Positions 1-9,015 of a stretch of 64,000 bases of DNA are shown here, one piece after another. Under the pieces are notes generated by a model. That model had not been told where the DNA came from. It ran no database searches and saw only the letters and a program-made list of their open reading frames with translations. Both the position numbers and the translations under genes were made by a program. Source of the stretch: Biostraticola tofi (GTDB taxonomy: Bacteria; Pseudomonadota; Gammaproteobacteria; Enterobacterales; Enterobacteriaceae); assembly GCF_004343195.1 (NCBI RefSeq), contig NZ_SMCR01000009.1, forward strand, positions 1 through 64,000, read 5' to 3'. Positions within the stretch are counted from its first letter, which is position 1. Every line of letters starts with the position of its first letter.

Positions 1-66
1 TTTTATTTGCTTCACCGAAGCGCTTTTCCCTTCCCGACCCGGTGCGTCGAAGCGCTTATTCCCGGT

Positions 67-130
67 CAGTGGAGGCGCATTATAGGGACTTCCTGAGTGG
101 TGACAAGCGCTTATTTCACTTTTTTTTCCA
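67..130 (-). promoter_or_regulatory. rRNA operon P1 promoter with UP element
   Basis: On the minus strand TTGTCA (101-106) is followed after exactly 16 bases by TATAAT (79-84), then a GC-rich discriminator GCGCC and a likely start at the A of position 70. The A-rich run just upstream (113-130) fits an UP element. The 16-bp spacer and GC discriminator are hallmarks of enterobacterial rrn P1. In E. coli rrnB lies directly downstream of murI, as here. The 16S gene and P2 lie off the left edge. Confidence 0.9.
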
Positions 131-146
131 AGCGTCGCTTTATTAC

Positions 147-1022
147 TCAATCTGCTTTGGGAATAGCCAATTTCTCTAGGGAAAAGAATCCATAGCGCTG
201 CAGCACCGGCAACAGGCTGGCAGCTTGTCCGTTCAGATCAAGGCATAACGCCTGATTCTCCTCAGTGGAGCAAGTATCACCCACCTCGTGCTCCACCAGC
301 CAGGCGGTGCGCCTGGCAATGGCTGAGCCCGAGTCTACCAGGCGGGTGCCATCAGGCAATACCGACTTGAGTTCATCCATCAGCAACGGAAAATGCGTAC
401 AGCCGAGGACGATAGTGTCGGGTGGTTCACGAAGCTTCAGCCACGGCCGCAAAATCTTGCGCAGAATATCCAAATCAACCGGTTCACCGTGAAGCTTCGC
501 CTCAGCCAGTTCTACCAGCTCAGCGGAGCCCAGCGGGATAATATGGCAATCCGCTGCATAGCGGGTGATAAGCTCGTGGGTATAACTACGGTGCACCGTC
601 GCCCGCGTCGCCAATAAACCAACGATACCGTTACGGGTCAGCTTTGCCGCCGGCTTGATGGCCGGCACTACGCCCACCACTGGGAAACTAAAGGCCTGTC
701 GCAGGGAAGGAAGAGAAATAGTACTGGCGGTATTACAGGCTACTATTACCAGATGCAGGGGATGTAGCTGGTTTACTGCAGTCACGATCTCCAGTACCCG
801 GTTGACAATGAACGCCTCAGGTTTTTCACCATAAGGGAAAGCCTCATTGTCGAATACATAGATGTAATGCAGGTCCGGCAGCAATTGCCGGACCTCATCA
901 TAAATAGACAACCCACCGACCCCTGAATCAAATACCAGAACAGTGGGGCGTTTTGCCTGGCAGCCGTCAGAAGGAATAGATTCCGCTGAGGTAATATTCC
1001 TGCCCTGCGGTGTGGTAGCCAT
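147..1022 (-). CDS. murI: Glutamate racemase MurI
   Basis: MurI interconverts L- and D-glutamate in the cytoplasm, supplying D-Glu for peptidoglycan. The 291-residue protein has the family start ([10 protein letters not shown] at about 30-39) and both catalytic cysteines, in VACNTAS (Cys96) and LGCTHFPLL (Cys208). I chose the ATG at 1022 because it gives the enterobacterial N-terminal extension (MATTPQ). A longer frame exists but has no family support. The start lies inside the end of btuB, a 56-bp overlap also known in E. coli, so the two are probably translationally coupled. The stop is followed directly by the rrn promoter region. Confidence 0.96.
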   Translation of the reverse strand: MATTPQGRNITSAESIPSDGCQAKRPTVLVFDSGVGGLSIYDEVRQLLPDLHYIYVFDNEAFPYGEKPEAFIVNRVLEIVTAVNQLHPLHLVIVACNTASTISLPSLRQAFSFPVVGVVPAIKPAAKLTRNGIVGLLATRATVHRSYTHELITRYAADCHIIPLGSAELVELAEAKLHGEPVDLDILRKILRPWLKLREPPDTIVLGCTHFPLLMDELKSVLPDGTRLVDSGSAIARRTAWLVEHEVGDTCSTEENQALCLDLNGQAASLLPVLQRYGFFSLEKLAIPKAD

Positions 1023-2841
1023 ATGCGGTCTCATACTCTTTGTCGAACATGTTGGCGATTCTACCACGAACCGTAAGATGTGGGGTCAGCGGATAAGACG
1101 CCGCCAGATCCCACAGGCTGACGCCTCCCATGGCGACCGCTTCATTGGTATTGAAATTGGTATCGTAGCGTTTACCCAGATAACGGTAGTTCAATGACCA
1201 GTCAATATCGGCGATGCGCCAGTCGAGTTGATATTTAACCTGTTGCTTGGCGCGGCGAGCCAGCACCTGATTGGTCTTGCGGTTACGCGGGTCCAGATAC
1301 TCGAGCGTCAGTTGATGCACCAGCGGACCGGTGGTGACCGAACCGGTCCATTCAACGCCTTTGATTAGCGCTTCGCCGACGTTGAAATAGCGAGAAGACG
1401 CATTATCATAGTCAATCAGGTTATCGATTTCGTTACGATAAGCCGAAAATCGCCATGACAGCGGGCCGGTCAGGCCTTCTATGCCCCCTTCCCACTGCTT
1501 GCTTTCTTCAGGATCCAGCTGTTTATTGCCGCCGAATCCGCTATAAAGCTGGCCCAGATTCGGCGCTTTATAAGCGGTTCCGTAGGATCCTATCAGGCGA
1601 TAACCTTCATAAAATTCCCACGCCAGGCTGCTTTGCCAGGTGCCGTGACGGCCAAACTGGGAATTGTCATCCCCGCGAACGCTGCCTTCCAGGGTAACCG
1701 GGCCATAAAGCTGTTGCAGCGTGGCATAGACACCGGTATTGCGCATTTCATAACCGTCCGCCAGGTAATTGGTGCCCGGTTCGGTGGTCTGCTTTTGCCA
1801 ATCTACCCCGGCGCTGGCGGTACCATGGGCGATGTGTAGGGTGTTGCCCCACTGGACATTATATTGCTTAGAATCGTCAAGGGTGCCGGAAGCCGAATAA
1901 GGTCCGTATTTGGGATCGTAATTGTAATCTTTGGTGTGGTTGTAGCTAAACATGAGCTGTGAGGCATAATCGCCTGCGATAAAGCGCAGGCCGGTATCGT
2001 AAGTACGACTGTATAACTTACGCGTATCGGGCAGCGCATCAGCGTGTTCCGGATCACTGTAACTGAGGGTGCCATCGTAGCCAGTCCGGTTGTCAAAGCC
2101 GTAAACCCGGGCATAGCCGCCAACGTTATCATTAAAGGTATGATCCAGCGACGCGAACAGCGTCTTGCTCATAAAGCCATCCCGATCTTCCTGGGCAGGG
2201 CCATAGGGACTGGGCAGATTGGCATTGACATCAAATCCGCGGGTATAGGTATAGTTGCCCGCGACGGTGGCGACGGTGTTATCACCCAACTGTTGCTGGG
2301 TAGCGCCATCGTATTGCTGATAGCCGCGAGACCCAATGCCAGCGCTGAGAGTCGTACCTTTTTTTTCGCGGGTAGTAATAATATTGACCACACCGCCGAT
2401 GGCATCGGATCCATATACCGCCGACCGTGGACCGCGGATATATTCGATCCGCTGCACCAGCGATATAGGAATCTGGCTCAAGTCCGATGAGCCGGAAATA
2501 CCGGCCTGATTAAGGCGAATGCCATCAATAAGAATTAACGCATGCCTAGATTCGGTGCCGCGAATAAATAGCGAGCTTTGCTGTCCCAGACCGCCGTTCT
2601 GGCCGATATCGACGCCCGGTAGGCGGCTTAGGGCTTCAGCCACTGATTTTATCTGGCCGCGATCAATATCTTCCCGGGTAACGACTGAAGCCGGGGCGAG
2701 CACCGAAGCCACCGGTTGAGGAAAACGGTTAGCGGACACCACTATATGACTGTTCATGCCATTTTGAAGGTCTTCAGCGTGCGCCCAACCGGAAAATGCC
2801 GGGACCAATAACGTCAGCAGCAGCGTTTTTTTAATCAACAT
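967..2841 (-). CDS. btuB: Vitamin B12 outer-membrane transporter BtuB
   Basis: TonB-dependent outer-membrane receptor that imports cobalamins. The product from 2841 is 624 residues, close to the 614 of E. coli. It begins with a signal peptide (basic MLIKK, hydrophobic core, cleavage after AHA), then a TonB box-like HIVVSANR, the plug domain ([30 protein letters not shown]) and a 22-strand barrel ending in aromatic Phe. Two in-frame upstream ATGs (2871, 2856) exist, but only 2841 gives a clean signal peptide. It is controlled by the cobalamin riboswitch just upstream. The gene overlaps murI at its 3' end. Confidence 0.96.
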   Translation of the reverse strand: MLIKKTLLLTLLVPAFSGWAHAEDLQNGMNSHIVVSANRFPQPVASVLAPASVVTREDIDRGQIKSVAEALSRLPGVDIGQNGGLGQQSSLFIRGTESRHALILIDGIRLNQAGISGSSDLSQIPISLVQRIEYIRGPRSAVYGSDAIGGVVNIITTREKKGTTLSAGIGSRGYQQYDGATQQQLGDNTVATVAGNYTYTRGFDVNANLPSPYGPAQEDRDGFMSKTLFASLDHTFNDNVGGYARVYGFDNRTGYDGTLSYSDPEHADALPDTRKLYSRTYDTGLRFIAGDYASQLMFSYNHTKDYNYDPKYGPYSASGTLDDSKQYNVQWGNTLHIAHGTASAGVDWQKQTTEPGTNYLADGYEMRNTGVYATLQQLYGPVTLEGSVRGDDNSQFGRHGTWQSSLAWEFYEGYRLIGSYGTAYKAPNLGQLYSGFGGNKQLDPEESKQWEGGIEGLTGPLSWRFSAYRNEIDNLIDYDNASSRYFNVGEALIKGVEWTGSVTTGPLVHQLTLEYLDPRNRKTNQVLARRAKQQVKYQLDWRIADIDWSLNYRYLGKRYDTNFNTNEAVAMGGVSLWDLAASYPLTPHLTVRGRIANMFDKEYETAYGYHTAGQEYYLSGIYSF

Positions 2842-2875
2842 GCTTGTCGCATCCATACAAAAAGTCAGCATGTCG
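2836..2875 (-). promoter_or_regulatory. Possible hairpin enclosing the btuB start codon
   Basis: On the minus strand CGACATGC (2875-2868) can pair with GCATGTTG (2843-2836) over 8 base pairs with one G-T wobble, and the second arm contains the btuB ATG. This could hide the start codon when the riboswitch is ligand-bound, in line with translational control of btuB in E. coli. The pairing is read from sequence; the function is inference. Confidence 0.4.
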
Positions 2876-2919
2876 CGGATCGCCTATTTATTGAATCGCG
2901 ATAAAGAGGGATATTGCGA

Positions 2920-3090
2920 CGAGATACCGGCAGGTATTCGGACTTGGGATTTGTAGCATTGCCACACCAGACGACGACTTCCCGTCATGAAGACAGTGTC
3001 TGCTTTCGCTATCGCCCTGCTTTCCCCTTACCGCTGCGCGTCAGTTCCAGATTTTCACTGGATTCCCTGTTAACTCATAGGAGACCGGAA
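2920..3090 (-). ncRNA. Cobalamin riboswitch in the btuB leader
   Basis: The minus strand carries the conserved cobalamin aptamer blocks: GGGAATCCAGTGAAAATCTGG followed by ACTGACGCGCAGCGGTAAGG (about 3068-3023), and the B12-box region AGTCCGAATACCTGCCGGT (about 2944-2926). It lies between the btuB promoter and start codon. Ligand binding in this family lowers btuB expression. The boundaries are approximate. Confidence 0.93.
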
Positions 3091-3094
3091 GCTA

Positions 3095-3124
3095 ATCGTA
3101 CAATCATGAGCACAAGTATGTCTA
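3095..3124 (-). promoter_or_regulatory. btuB promoter
   Basis: Minus-strand TAGACA (3124-3119) matches the -35 consensus at five of six positions. An 18-bp spacer separates it from TACGAT (3100-3095). Transcription would start near 3088, at the 5' edge of the cobalamin aptamer. Confidence 0.6.
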
Positions 3125-3163
3125 CATGTGTGCATCCAACATAATAATTAGGCACAACAACAC

Positions 3164-3191
3164 TGGACTTGACCGGGTTATATCCTACAAT
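3164..3191 (+). promoter_or_regulatory. trmA promoter of rRNA P1 type
   Basis: TGGACT (3164-3169), a 16-bp spacer and TACAAT (3186-3191) are followed by a C/G-rich discriminator (CCTCCGG). The E. coli trmA promoter is known to share layout and stringent control with rRNA P1 promoters. The short spacer and GC discriminator here fit that. Confidence 0.6.
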
Positions 3192-3237
3192 CCTCCGGCA
3201 AAATGGCATATATCGCGAATAATGACGAGAAGACAAC

Positions 3238-4350
3238 ATGACTCCTGAAACGTTACCTATCGACAATTATGAAAATCAGCTGACGGAAAAGACCGAGCGG
3301 CTTAAAAGCCTGATGGGGGCGTTCGATGTACCGGCGATGGAGGTTTTCCGCTCTCAGCCGATACATTACCGGATGCGTGCGGAATTCCGTGTCTGGCACC
3401 AAGGTGATGACCTTTATCACATCATGTTTGATCAGCAGACCAAAGAACGGATCCGGGTGGATCAGTTTGCCGCCGGCAGTAAGCTGATAAATCAATTGAT
3501 GTGCGCGGTGATGGACGCGCTGCGCCCGTCGCCGGTATTGAGAGGAAAGCTGTTCCAGCTGGATTATCTGTCCACGCTAAGTGGCGAGGCGGTTATTACC
3601 CTTATCTATCATCGTCCACTTGACGATGAGTGGCAGCAACACGCCGTTTTGCTGCGCGACCAGCTGCGAGAACAGGGCTTTAAAGTTGATCTGATCGGCC
3701 GCGCCACCAAAACCAAAATCTGCCTCGATCGGGATTATGTGGATGAGCGCCTGCCGGTGCTGGGTAGAGAGCTGACCTATCGCCAAATTGAAAACAGCTT
3801 CACCCAGCCTAATGCCAAGGTCAATATCCAGATGCTGGAATGGGCGCTGTCAGCTACCGCCGGCTCAACCGGTGATTTGCTGGAGCTGTATTGCGGCAAC
3901 GGCAATTTCTCGCTGGCCCTGGCGCGTAATTTCGACAAAGTGCTGGCCACTGAAATAGCCAAACCTTCAGTGGAGGCTGCCCAATACAATATTGCCGTAA
4001 ACCATATCGAAAATGTGGAGATTATCCGCATGTCGGCAGAGGAATTTACCCAGGCGATGAATGGCGTCAGGCAGTTTACCCGCCTAAAGGATGTCGATTT
4101 GACGGATTATGACTGCGAAACTATTTTTGTCGACCCGCCGCGCAGCGGGCTAGATGAAGCGACAGTCCGCCTGGTCCAGGGGTATCCGCGGATACTTTAC
4201 ATTTCTTGTAATCCCCAGACGCTTTGCGACAACCTGAACACCCTGAGCCAGACCCACGAGATCACTCGTCTGGCGCTGTTTGATCAATTTCCTTATACGC
4301 GGCATATGGAATGCGGCGTTTTGCTAACGGCCAGAACATCCCCGCACTGA
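3238..4350 (+). CDS. trmA: tRNA (uracil-5-)-methyltransferase TrmA
   Basis: TrmA uses S-adenosylmethionine to make m5U54 (ribothymidine) in the T loop of tRNAs. The 370-residue protein has the SAM-binding motif [14 protein letters not shown] (about 216-229), the DPPRSG motif, the catalytic nucleophile in SCNP (Cys324) and the general-base Glu358 in HMECG. ATG 3238 follows a GAGAAG-like ribosome site. It is a single gene, divergent from btuB. The last codons and stop lie in a 20-bp tandem duplication. Confidence 0.96.
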   Translation: MTPETLPIDNYENQLTEKTERLKSLMGAFDVPAMEVFRSQPIHYRMRAEFRVWHQGDDLYHIMFDQQTKERIRVDQFAAGSKLINQLMCAVMDALRPSPVLRGKLFQLDYLSTLSGEAVITLIYHRPLDDEWQQHAVLLRDQLREQGFKVDLIGRATKTKICLDRDYVDERLPVLGRELTYRQIENSFTQPNAKVNIQMLEWALSATAGSTGDLLELYCGNGNFSLALARNFDKVLATEIAKPSVEAAQYNIAVNHIENVEIIRMSAEEFTQAMNGVRQFTRLKDVDLTDYDCETIFVDPPRSGLDEATVRLVQGYPRILYISCNPQTLCDNLNTLSQTHEITRLALFDQFPYTRHMECGVLLTARTSPH

Positions 4351-4370
4351 CAAGAACATCCCCGCATTGA
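4331..4370. repeat. 20-bp tandem duplication across the trmA stop
   Basis: Positions 4331-4350 and 4351-4370 are two adjacent copies of one 20-base unit differing at two bases. Each copy ends in TGA. The first TGA is the trmA stop; the second copy is untranslated. Confidence 0.85.
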
Positions 4371-4446
4371 TTTAAGCAGCCGGGCTGAAAGGCCCGGCCG
4401 CTGTCATGGTACTCCGCCGTGGTTAAGCGAGCTATCGTGAGTCGAA

Positions 4447-4821
4447 TCAGTAATCTTCACCCACTTCAGTATGTTCTTTTTTCAGCAGGGATAAGCGACG
4501 GATGATCCAGAAAATCAATACCAGGGAGAGAATCGACGGCAGGAAATTGGAACCGATAACCGGGTATTCCGCCCTGACAATGGCGCTGTAAATAAGCATG
4601 CCTAATAGAAAACAGCCAGCTGCAACTGAGGGGAAGCCCTGGGGCATGGCCCGATTGAGATAACGCTGATGCAGGCAATACACTGACAGGACTAAAGCGA
4701 TAAGAGGAAAAATAGAGAATGGCACCACACTGCTGAACAGTGCAGTAAAGGCACCATTTATGGACAATCCGGCAACCAATGCCAGCAATAATGTGCCTTT
4801 TTCACCTACATTATTATTCAT
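4447..4821 (-). CDS. yijD: Inner membrane protein YijD (DUF1422)
   Basis: A 124-residue hydrophobic protein of unknown function that matches E. coli YijD along its whole length ([37 protein letters not shown]). Four hydrophobic stretches predict four membrane helices, at about 8-30, 34-50, 66-84 and 94-112. It starts 8 bases after the fabR stop, so the two form one operon as in other enterobacteria. That pairing hints at a link with membrane lipid state, but no function is established. Confidence 0.9.
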   Translation of the reverse strand: MNNNVGEKGTLLLALVAGLSINGAFTALFSSVVPFSIFPLIALVLSVYCLHQRYLNRAMPQGFPSVAAGCFLLGMLIYSAIVRAEYPVIGSNFLPSILSLVLIFWIIRRLSLLKKEHTEVGEDY

Positions 4822-4829
4822 CGTTATTT

Positions 4830-5474
4830 TTACCTGCTGTCAAAGTGAGAAATAGCTGTCACCTTTTCCTGCTCCCGACGATACCAGTAAAAGGCACCCT
4901 TAGAAATCATCCTTAGCTGCAGCACCAGCCGCTCTTCAAGCTGACGGCGCTGATTGATATCCACATCCAGCGCTTCGGCGCCGGCGTTGAAAACAATGAT
5001 AACCATGGCTTCAGCCTGCGCCTCGGTAAAACTGCGCGGCATGTGGTTTTCCAATTCCAGATAATCGGCCAGCTCGGCAATAAAATGCTGGATTTCGCGG
5101 GCGACGGCGGCACGGAACGCCGCCGAGGTGCCGGAACGTTCACGGAGCAGTAAACGGAAAGCGTTAGGGTTATTGCCGATAAATTCCATAAATGTTGCAA
5201 CAGAGGTGCGTATCACGCTGCCGCCCTTGGCAATGCGCTGCCGGGCCTGGCGCATCAACTGGCGCAACATAAGGCCGCTTTCATCCACCATGGTGAGGCC
5301 AAGTTCATCCACATCGCGGAAGTGACGGTAAAAAGAGGTAGGGGCGATACCGGCTTCGCGGGCAACCTCGCGCAAACTCAAGCTGGCAAAACTGCGCTCG
5401 GCGCTCAACTGGCTGAAGGCCGCTTCGATCAGGGAACGCCGGGTTCGCTCTTTTTGTTGCGCTCTGACGCCCAT
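4830..5474 (-). CDS. fabR: Fatty acid biosynthesis repressor FabR
   Basis: TetR-family repressor that controls fabA and fabB in response to unsaturated/saturated acyl chains, and so sets membrane fluidity. The start at 5474 ([13 protein letters not shown]) gives 214 residues, the usual length. A frame opening further upstream lacks family support. The helix-turn-helix covers about residues 20-55 ([21 protein letters not shown]), and the ligand-binding half ([16 protein letters not shown]) is nearly identical to E. coli. It is cotranscribed with yijD and divergent from sthA, the E. coli arrangement. Confidence 0.96.
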   Translation of the reverse strand: MGVRAQQKERTRRSLIEAAFSQLSAERSFASLSLREVAREAGIAPTSFYRHFRDVDELGLTMVDESGLMLRQLMRQARQRIAKGGSVIRTSVATFMEFIGNNPNAFRLLLRERSGTSAAFRAAVAREIQHFIAELADYLELENHMPRSFTEAQAEAMVIIVFNAGAEALDVDINQRRQLEERLVLQLRMISKGAFYWYRREQEKVTAISHFDSR

Positions 5475-5669
5475 ATTTCTGCCCAGCCTTTCTTTACCCA
5501 TTAAAAATCCACTATACCAAAATTTGTTGCAACAGCGTTGATACAAACTGTGAAATTTAACTTCATTGCCCTTTCCGCTTGCATAAAGCCCTTATCGAGC
5601 GTCGAATGAATGACAGAGGCCGGGATCATAAATAAGCATTATCAGGATTGGGATATCCCCCTGCCGATG

Positions 5670-5686
5670 TTACAATTACGTTGTAA
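5670..5686. promoter_or_regulatory. Palindrome upstream of sthA
   Basis: TTACAA (5670-5675) and TTGTAA (5681-5686) are perfect inverted arms around five bases, 28 bases before the sthA ATG. It could be an operator or overlap the sthA promoter. No regulator can be assigned from sequence. Confidence 0.35.
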
Positions 5687-5714
5687 TTTTGTATAAAAAA
5701 CAGGTCTGTCCCCT

Positions 5715-7115
5715 ATGCAACCACATTATGATTACGATGCCATCATCATTGGCTCAGGTCCCGGCGGTGAAGGCGCCGCTATGGGATTAACAAAGCAGGG
5801 CGCCCGCGTCGCGGTCATCGAACGCTATAATAATGTCGGCGGCGGCTGCACCCATTGGGGAACCATCCCCTCAAAAGCTCTGCGTCAGGCAGTAAGCAGG
5901 ATCATTGAGTTCAATCTGAACCCGCTGTTCCAGAACACCCCCCGCCTGCCGCGTACCACATTTGCCGATATCCTTCGCCATGCCGATTCGGTGATCAAAC
6001 AGCAGACCCGGATGCGGCAGGGATTTTACGAACGTAACCAGTGTCAGATTTTTACCGGTGATGCCAGCTTTATCGACGAACACCGACTAAGCATCAAATA
6101 TCCGGACAACACCACCGAAACGCTCAGCGCGGCGCATATCATCATTGCCTGCGGCTCACGGCCTTATCATCCGCAAAACGTTGATTTTACTCATCCGCGC
6201 ATCTATGACAGCGACTCCATACTGGAACTGACCCATGATCCCAAGCATGTCATTATTTATGGCGCAGGGGTCATCGGATGCGAATATGCTTCGATATTCC
6301 GGGGCCTCAACGTCAAGGTCGACCTTATCAATACTCGTGACCGACTGCTGGCGTTTCTGGATCAGGAAATGTCGGACGCGCTCTCCTATCACTTCTGGAA
6401 CAATGGCGTCGTCATTCGCCATAATGAAGAATTTGAAAAAATAGAAGGAATGGATGACGGGGTTGAAGTCCGTTTCCGTTCCGGCAAGCGCATGAAAGCG
6501 GATTGCCTGCTGTATGCCAATGGCCGGACCGGCAACACCGATTCGCTGAAGCTGGAGAATATCGGTCTAAAAGCCGATGGCCGCGGCCTGATTAAAGTCA
6601 ACAGCATGTACCAGACCGCTCAGAAGCATATCTATGCGGTCGGCGATGTCATTGGTTACCCCAGCCTGGCATCCGCAGCCTATGATCAGGGCAGAATCGC
6701 GGCCCAGGTGATCATCAAAGGACAGGCCAATGTGCAGTTGATTGAGAATATCCCGACCGGCATTTATACCATTCCCGAAATTAGCTCGGTAGGTAAAACC
6801 GAACAGGAACTGACGGCGCTAAAGGTGCCCTATGAAGTTGGCAGGGCACAATTCAAGCATTTGGCCAGGGCCCAGATTGTCGGCATGAATGTTGGCAGCC
6901 TGAAGATCCTGTTTCATCGCGATACCCGACAGATTCTTGGCATCCACTGCTTCGGCGAGCGGGCCTCGGAGATCATCCATATCGGGCAGGCGATCATGGA
7001 ACAGAAGGGCGAAGCGAATACCATCGAATATTTCGTTAACACCACCTTTAACTATCCGACCATGGCCGAGGCGTTTCGTGTGGCTGCGCTTAACGGATTA
7101 AACCGCCTGTTTTAA
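5715..7115 (+). CDS. sthA: Soluble pyridine nucleotide transhydrogenase SthA
   Basis: Cytosolic FAD flavoprotein that moves reducing equivalents between NADPH and NAD+, mainly reoxidising excess NADPH. It is 466 residues, exactly the E. coli length. It has an N-terminal FAD-binding [12 protein letters not shown], a second Rossmann motif [11 protein letters not shown] for NAD(P), and a C-terminal dimerisation domain ending NGLNRLF. As is normal for this family, the redox disulphide of related reductases is broken: [15 protein letters not shown] keeps one Cys and has Thr at the other place. Its 3' end overlaps the convergent oxyR by 18 bp. Confidence 0.97.
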   Translation: MQPHYDYDAIIIGSGPGGEGAAMGLTKQGARVAVIERYNNVGGGCTHWGTIPSKALRQAVSRIIEFNLNPLFQNTPRLPRTTFADILRHADSVIKQQTRMRQGFYERNQCQIFTGDASFIDEHRLSIKYPDNTTETLSAAHIIIACGSRPYHPQNVDFTHPRIYDSDSILELTHDPKHVIIYGAGVIGCEYASIFRGLNVKVDLINTRDRLLAFLDQEMSDALSYHFWNNGVVIRHNEEFEKIEGMDDGVEVRFRSGKRMKADCLLYANGRTGNTDSLKLENIGLKADGRGLIKVNSMYQTAQKHIYAVGDVIGYPSLASAAYDQGRIAAQVIIKGQANVQLIENIPTGIYTIPEISSVGKTEQELTALKVPYEVGRAQFKHLARAQIVGMNVGSLKILFHRDTRQILGIHCFGERASEIIHIGQAIMEQKGEANTIEYFVNTTFNYPTMAEAFRVAALNGLNRLF

Positions 7116-8015
7116 GTCTGTGCCCATATAGGTCTGCATATGATCGCGTATGGACTCAGCCAGCTGCTCATAACGGGCGCGTAGCGGTGAACCGGGCCGA
7201 TATACCAGCGCAACGGTGCGCTTCGGTTCCGGCTTATAGCATTGGAGATAGCAGATGCCGTCGCGTTTGCGCTCATGAGGGACGGCCAGTGAAGGCAGCA
7301 GGGTAATACCGCTGCCTGCAGCCACCATATTGCGCAGCGTTTCCAGACTGGTAGCGCGAAAATGCGTATCTTCATCAGCCCCGGCCTGGAAGCAGAATCC
7401 CAACGCCTGATCTCGCAGACAGTGTCCATCTTCCAGCATCAGCAGTTTTTCTCCGGCCAGCTCAGACATCGATACCCGGTCGCGGTCTGCCCAGGGATGA
7501 TCGGCATAAATCGCCAGTTGCATCGGCTCATCAAACAGCGGTACTTCAATAAATGCCTCAGATTCTTTTACCAGTGCCAGTATTGCACAGTCCAGTTTGC
7601 CACTGTCGAGTTGCTGCAACAGGGTGGTGGTCTGGGCTTCGTGAAGATACATCTCAAGGTTGGGATAGGTTTGATGTAACGTTGGGATGATATGCGGCAG
7701 CAGATAAGGCCCGACGGTCGGTATCAAGCCAATATGCAGCGGTCCGGACATCGACTCACCTTGCTGACTGGCCATTTCGCGCAGCACTTTCACTTCACGC
7801 AGAACGGTCAGCGCTTGATCAACCAGCAACAGCCCGGTCTGGGTAAACAGCACCTTTCGACTGGTTCGCTCCAGCAGCATGATGCCCAGTTCATCCTCCA
7901 GCTTGCGTATCTGGCCGCTCAGAGTGGGTTGGCTGACATGGCAGGCATCGGCCGCACGCCGGAAATGGCGGTGCTCAGCTAATGAAACCAGATATTCCAG
8001 GTCGCGAATATTCAT
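7098..8015 (-). CDS. oxyR: Hydrogen peroxide sensor OxyR
   Basis: LysR-family activator of the peroxide regulon. The start at 8015 ([14 protein letters not shown]) gives 305 residues, equal to E. coli. The winged helix-turn-helix is at about 1-60 ([23 protein letters not shown]). The two redox cysteines that form the sensing disulphide are present at Cys199 and Cys208 ([12 protein letters not shown]). It is divergent from a peroxiredoxin-glutaredoxin gene across a 146-bp gap, where E. coli instead has the oxyS sRNA. The tail overlaps sthA by 18 bp. Confidence 0.97.
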   Translation of the reverse strand: MNIRDLEYLVSLAEHRHFRRAADACHVSQPTLSGQIRKLEDELGIMLLERTSRKVLFTQTGLLLVDQALTVLREVKVLREMASQQGESMSGPLHIGLIPTVGPYLLPHIIPTLHQTYPNLEMYLHEAQTTTLLQQLDSGKLDCAILALVKESEAFIEVPLFDEPMQLAIYADHPWADRDRVSMSELAGEKLLMLEDGHCLRDQALGFCFQAGADEDTHFRATSLETLRNMVAAGSGITLLPSLAVPHERKRDGICYLQCYKPEPKRTVALVYRPGSPLRARYEQLAESIRDHMQTYMGTDLKQAV

Positions 8016-8040
8016 TAACACCCTCTCATAGATGATAGAC

Positions 8041-8100
8041 CGCGTCGATAGATAGAATAGCAATCAACGATTAGCCCTATCAATAGCAAATAACAATAAT
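8041..8100. promoter_or_regulatory. oxyR / prx-grx divergent control region
   Basis: This A+T-rich stretch holds several ATAG and CTAT tetramers (8048, 8052, 8057, 8077, 8083), the units of OxyR sites (ATAGnTnnnAnCTAT). I cannot align four of them at the canonical 11-base steps, so the exact OxyR site is unresolved. Its presence is expected from the gene pair. Confidence 0.35.
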
Positions 8101-8161
8101 AGCGCCCTAGACAAACGAACGGTAAGCATCATTTTTTTTCATTATATTTAGAGGATTTACT

Positions 8162-8896
8162 ATGGCCGTGGCTCAAGAAGGTAAGAAAGTTCCTCAGGTG
8201 ACGTTTCACACCCGCCAGGGCGATAACTGGGTCGATCTGACTTCTGAAGAATTATTTGATAACCAGACGGTCATCGTTTTTTCACTCCCTGGCGCCTTTA
8301 CCCCAACCTGCTCTTCAAGCCACCTCCCACGGTATAACGAACTGGCCAACGTCTTTCGCCAGCAAGGTGTCGACAGCATTATCTGCGTCTCAGTCAATGA
8401 CACCTTTGTCATGAATGCCTGGCAGGCGGATCAGAAAGCCGAAAATATCACCTTCATTCCGGATGGCAATGGTGAATTCACCCGCGGCATGGATATGCTG
8501 GTCGAGAAAGCCGATTTGGGTTTCGGCCCACGTTCATGGCGTTATTCGATGCTGGTGCGCAACGGGGTGGTAGAAAAAATGTTTATTGAGCCCAATAAAC
8601 CTGGCGACCCGTTCGAAGTATCTGATGCTGATACCATGCTTTGCTATCTGGCGCCGGAATGCAAAGTGCAGGAATCTGTTTCGCTGTTTACCAAACCTGG
8701 CTGCCCGTTTTGCGCCCGGGCCAAAAGCATGCTTACCGAGCGCGGTATCCAGTATGAGGAAATTCTGCTGGGCAAAGACGCCACCACCGTCAGCCTTCGC
8801 GCGGTGACCGGCCGGGCCACGGTGCCGCAAGTTTATATCGGCGGCCGTCATATCGGCGGCAGCGAGGATTTGGAAGCCTATCTGCAGACCGCCTAA
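8162..8896 (+). CDS. Hybrid peroxiredoxin-glutaredoxin (Prx5-Grx)
   Basis: Glutathione-dependent peroxidase that carries its own reductant domain. Residues 1-165 are a Prx5-type peroxiredoxin with the peroxidatic cysteine in PGAFTPTC (Cys50). Residues about 170-244 are a glutaredoxin with a CPFC active site (Cys181/Cys184), the TVPQVYIGG loop and GGSEDL glutathione contacts. Length and layout match the characterised Haemophilus influenzae hybrid PGdx. ATG 8162 follows AGAGGA. Divergence from oxyR predicts peroxide induction by OxyR (inference). A strong terminator follows. Confidence 0.94.
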   Translation: MAVAQEGKKVPQVTFHTRQGDNWVDLTSEELFDNQTVIVFSLPGAFTPTCSSSHLPRYNELANVFRQQGVDSIICVSVNDTFVMNAWQADQKAENITFIPDGNGEFTRGMDMLVEKADLGFGPRSWRYSMLVRNGVVEKMFIEPNKPGDPFEVSDADTMLCYLAPECKVQESVSLFTKPGCPFCARAKSMLTERGIQYEEILLGKDATTVSLRAVTGRATVPQVYIGGRHIGGSEDLEAYLQTA

Positions 8897-8985
8897 CATT
8901 AATGGCGCCGTCAGTGGAATTTAGCCGTCGTTTTTCAGGTATCCTGCATGCCTGGCTATGACCTAATTTTGCTTGTCAGCAACAT

Positions 8986-9013
8986 GGGGGAGCCGAAAGC
9001 TCCCCCCTTTTTT
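8986..9013 (+). terminator. Terminator after prx-grx
   Basis: GGGGGAGC (8986-8993), loop CGAAA and GCTCCCCC (8999-9006) are followed by a T run (9008-9013). There is no T run in the minus direction, so it serves only the plus-strand gene. Confidence 0.9.
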
Positions 9014-9015
9014 GA

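Noticed and set aside
5715-7115. SthA as a dihydrolipoamide dehydrogenase or mercuric reductase
   Set aside because: One of the two redox cysteines is replaced by Thr, and length and C-terminus match soluble transhydrogenase.
8016-8161. oxyS sRNA gene opposite oxyR
   Set aside because: The divergent space is only 146 bp and leads straight into the peroxiredoxin-glutaredoxin gene; no terminator or oxyS-like sequence is seen.
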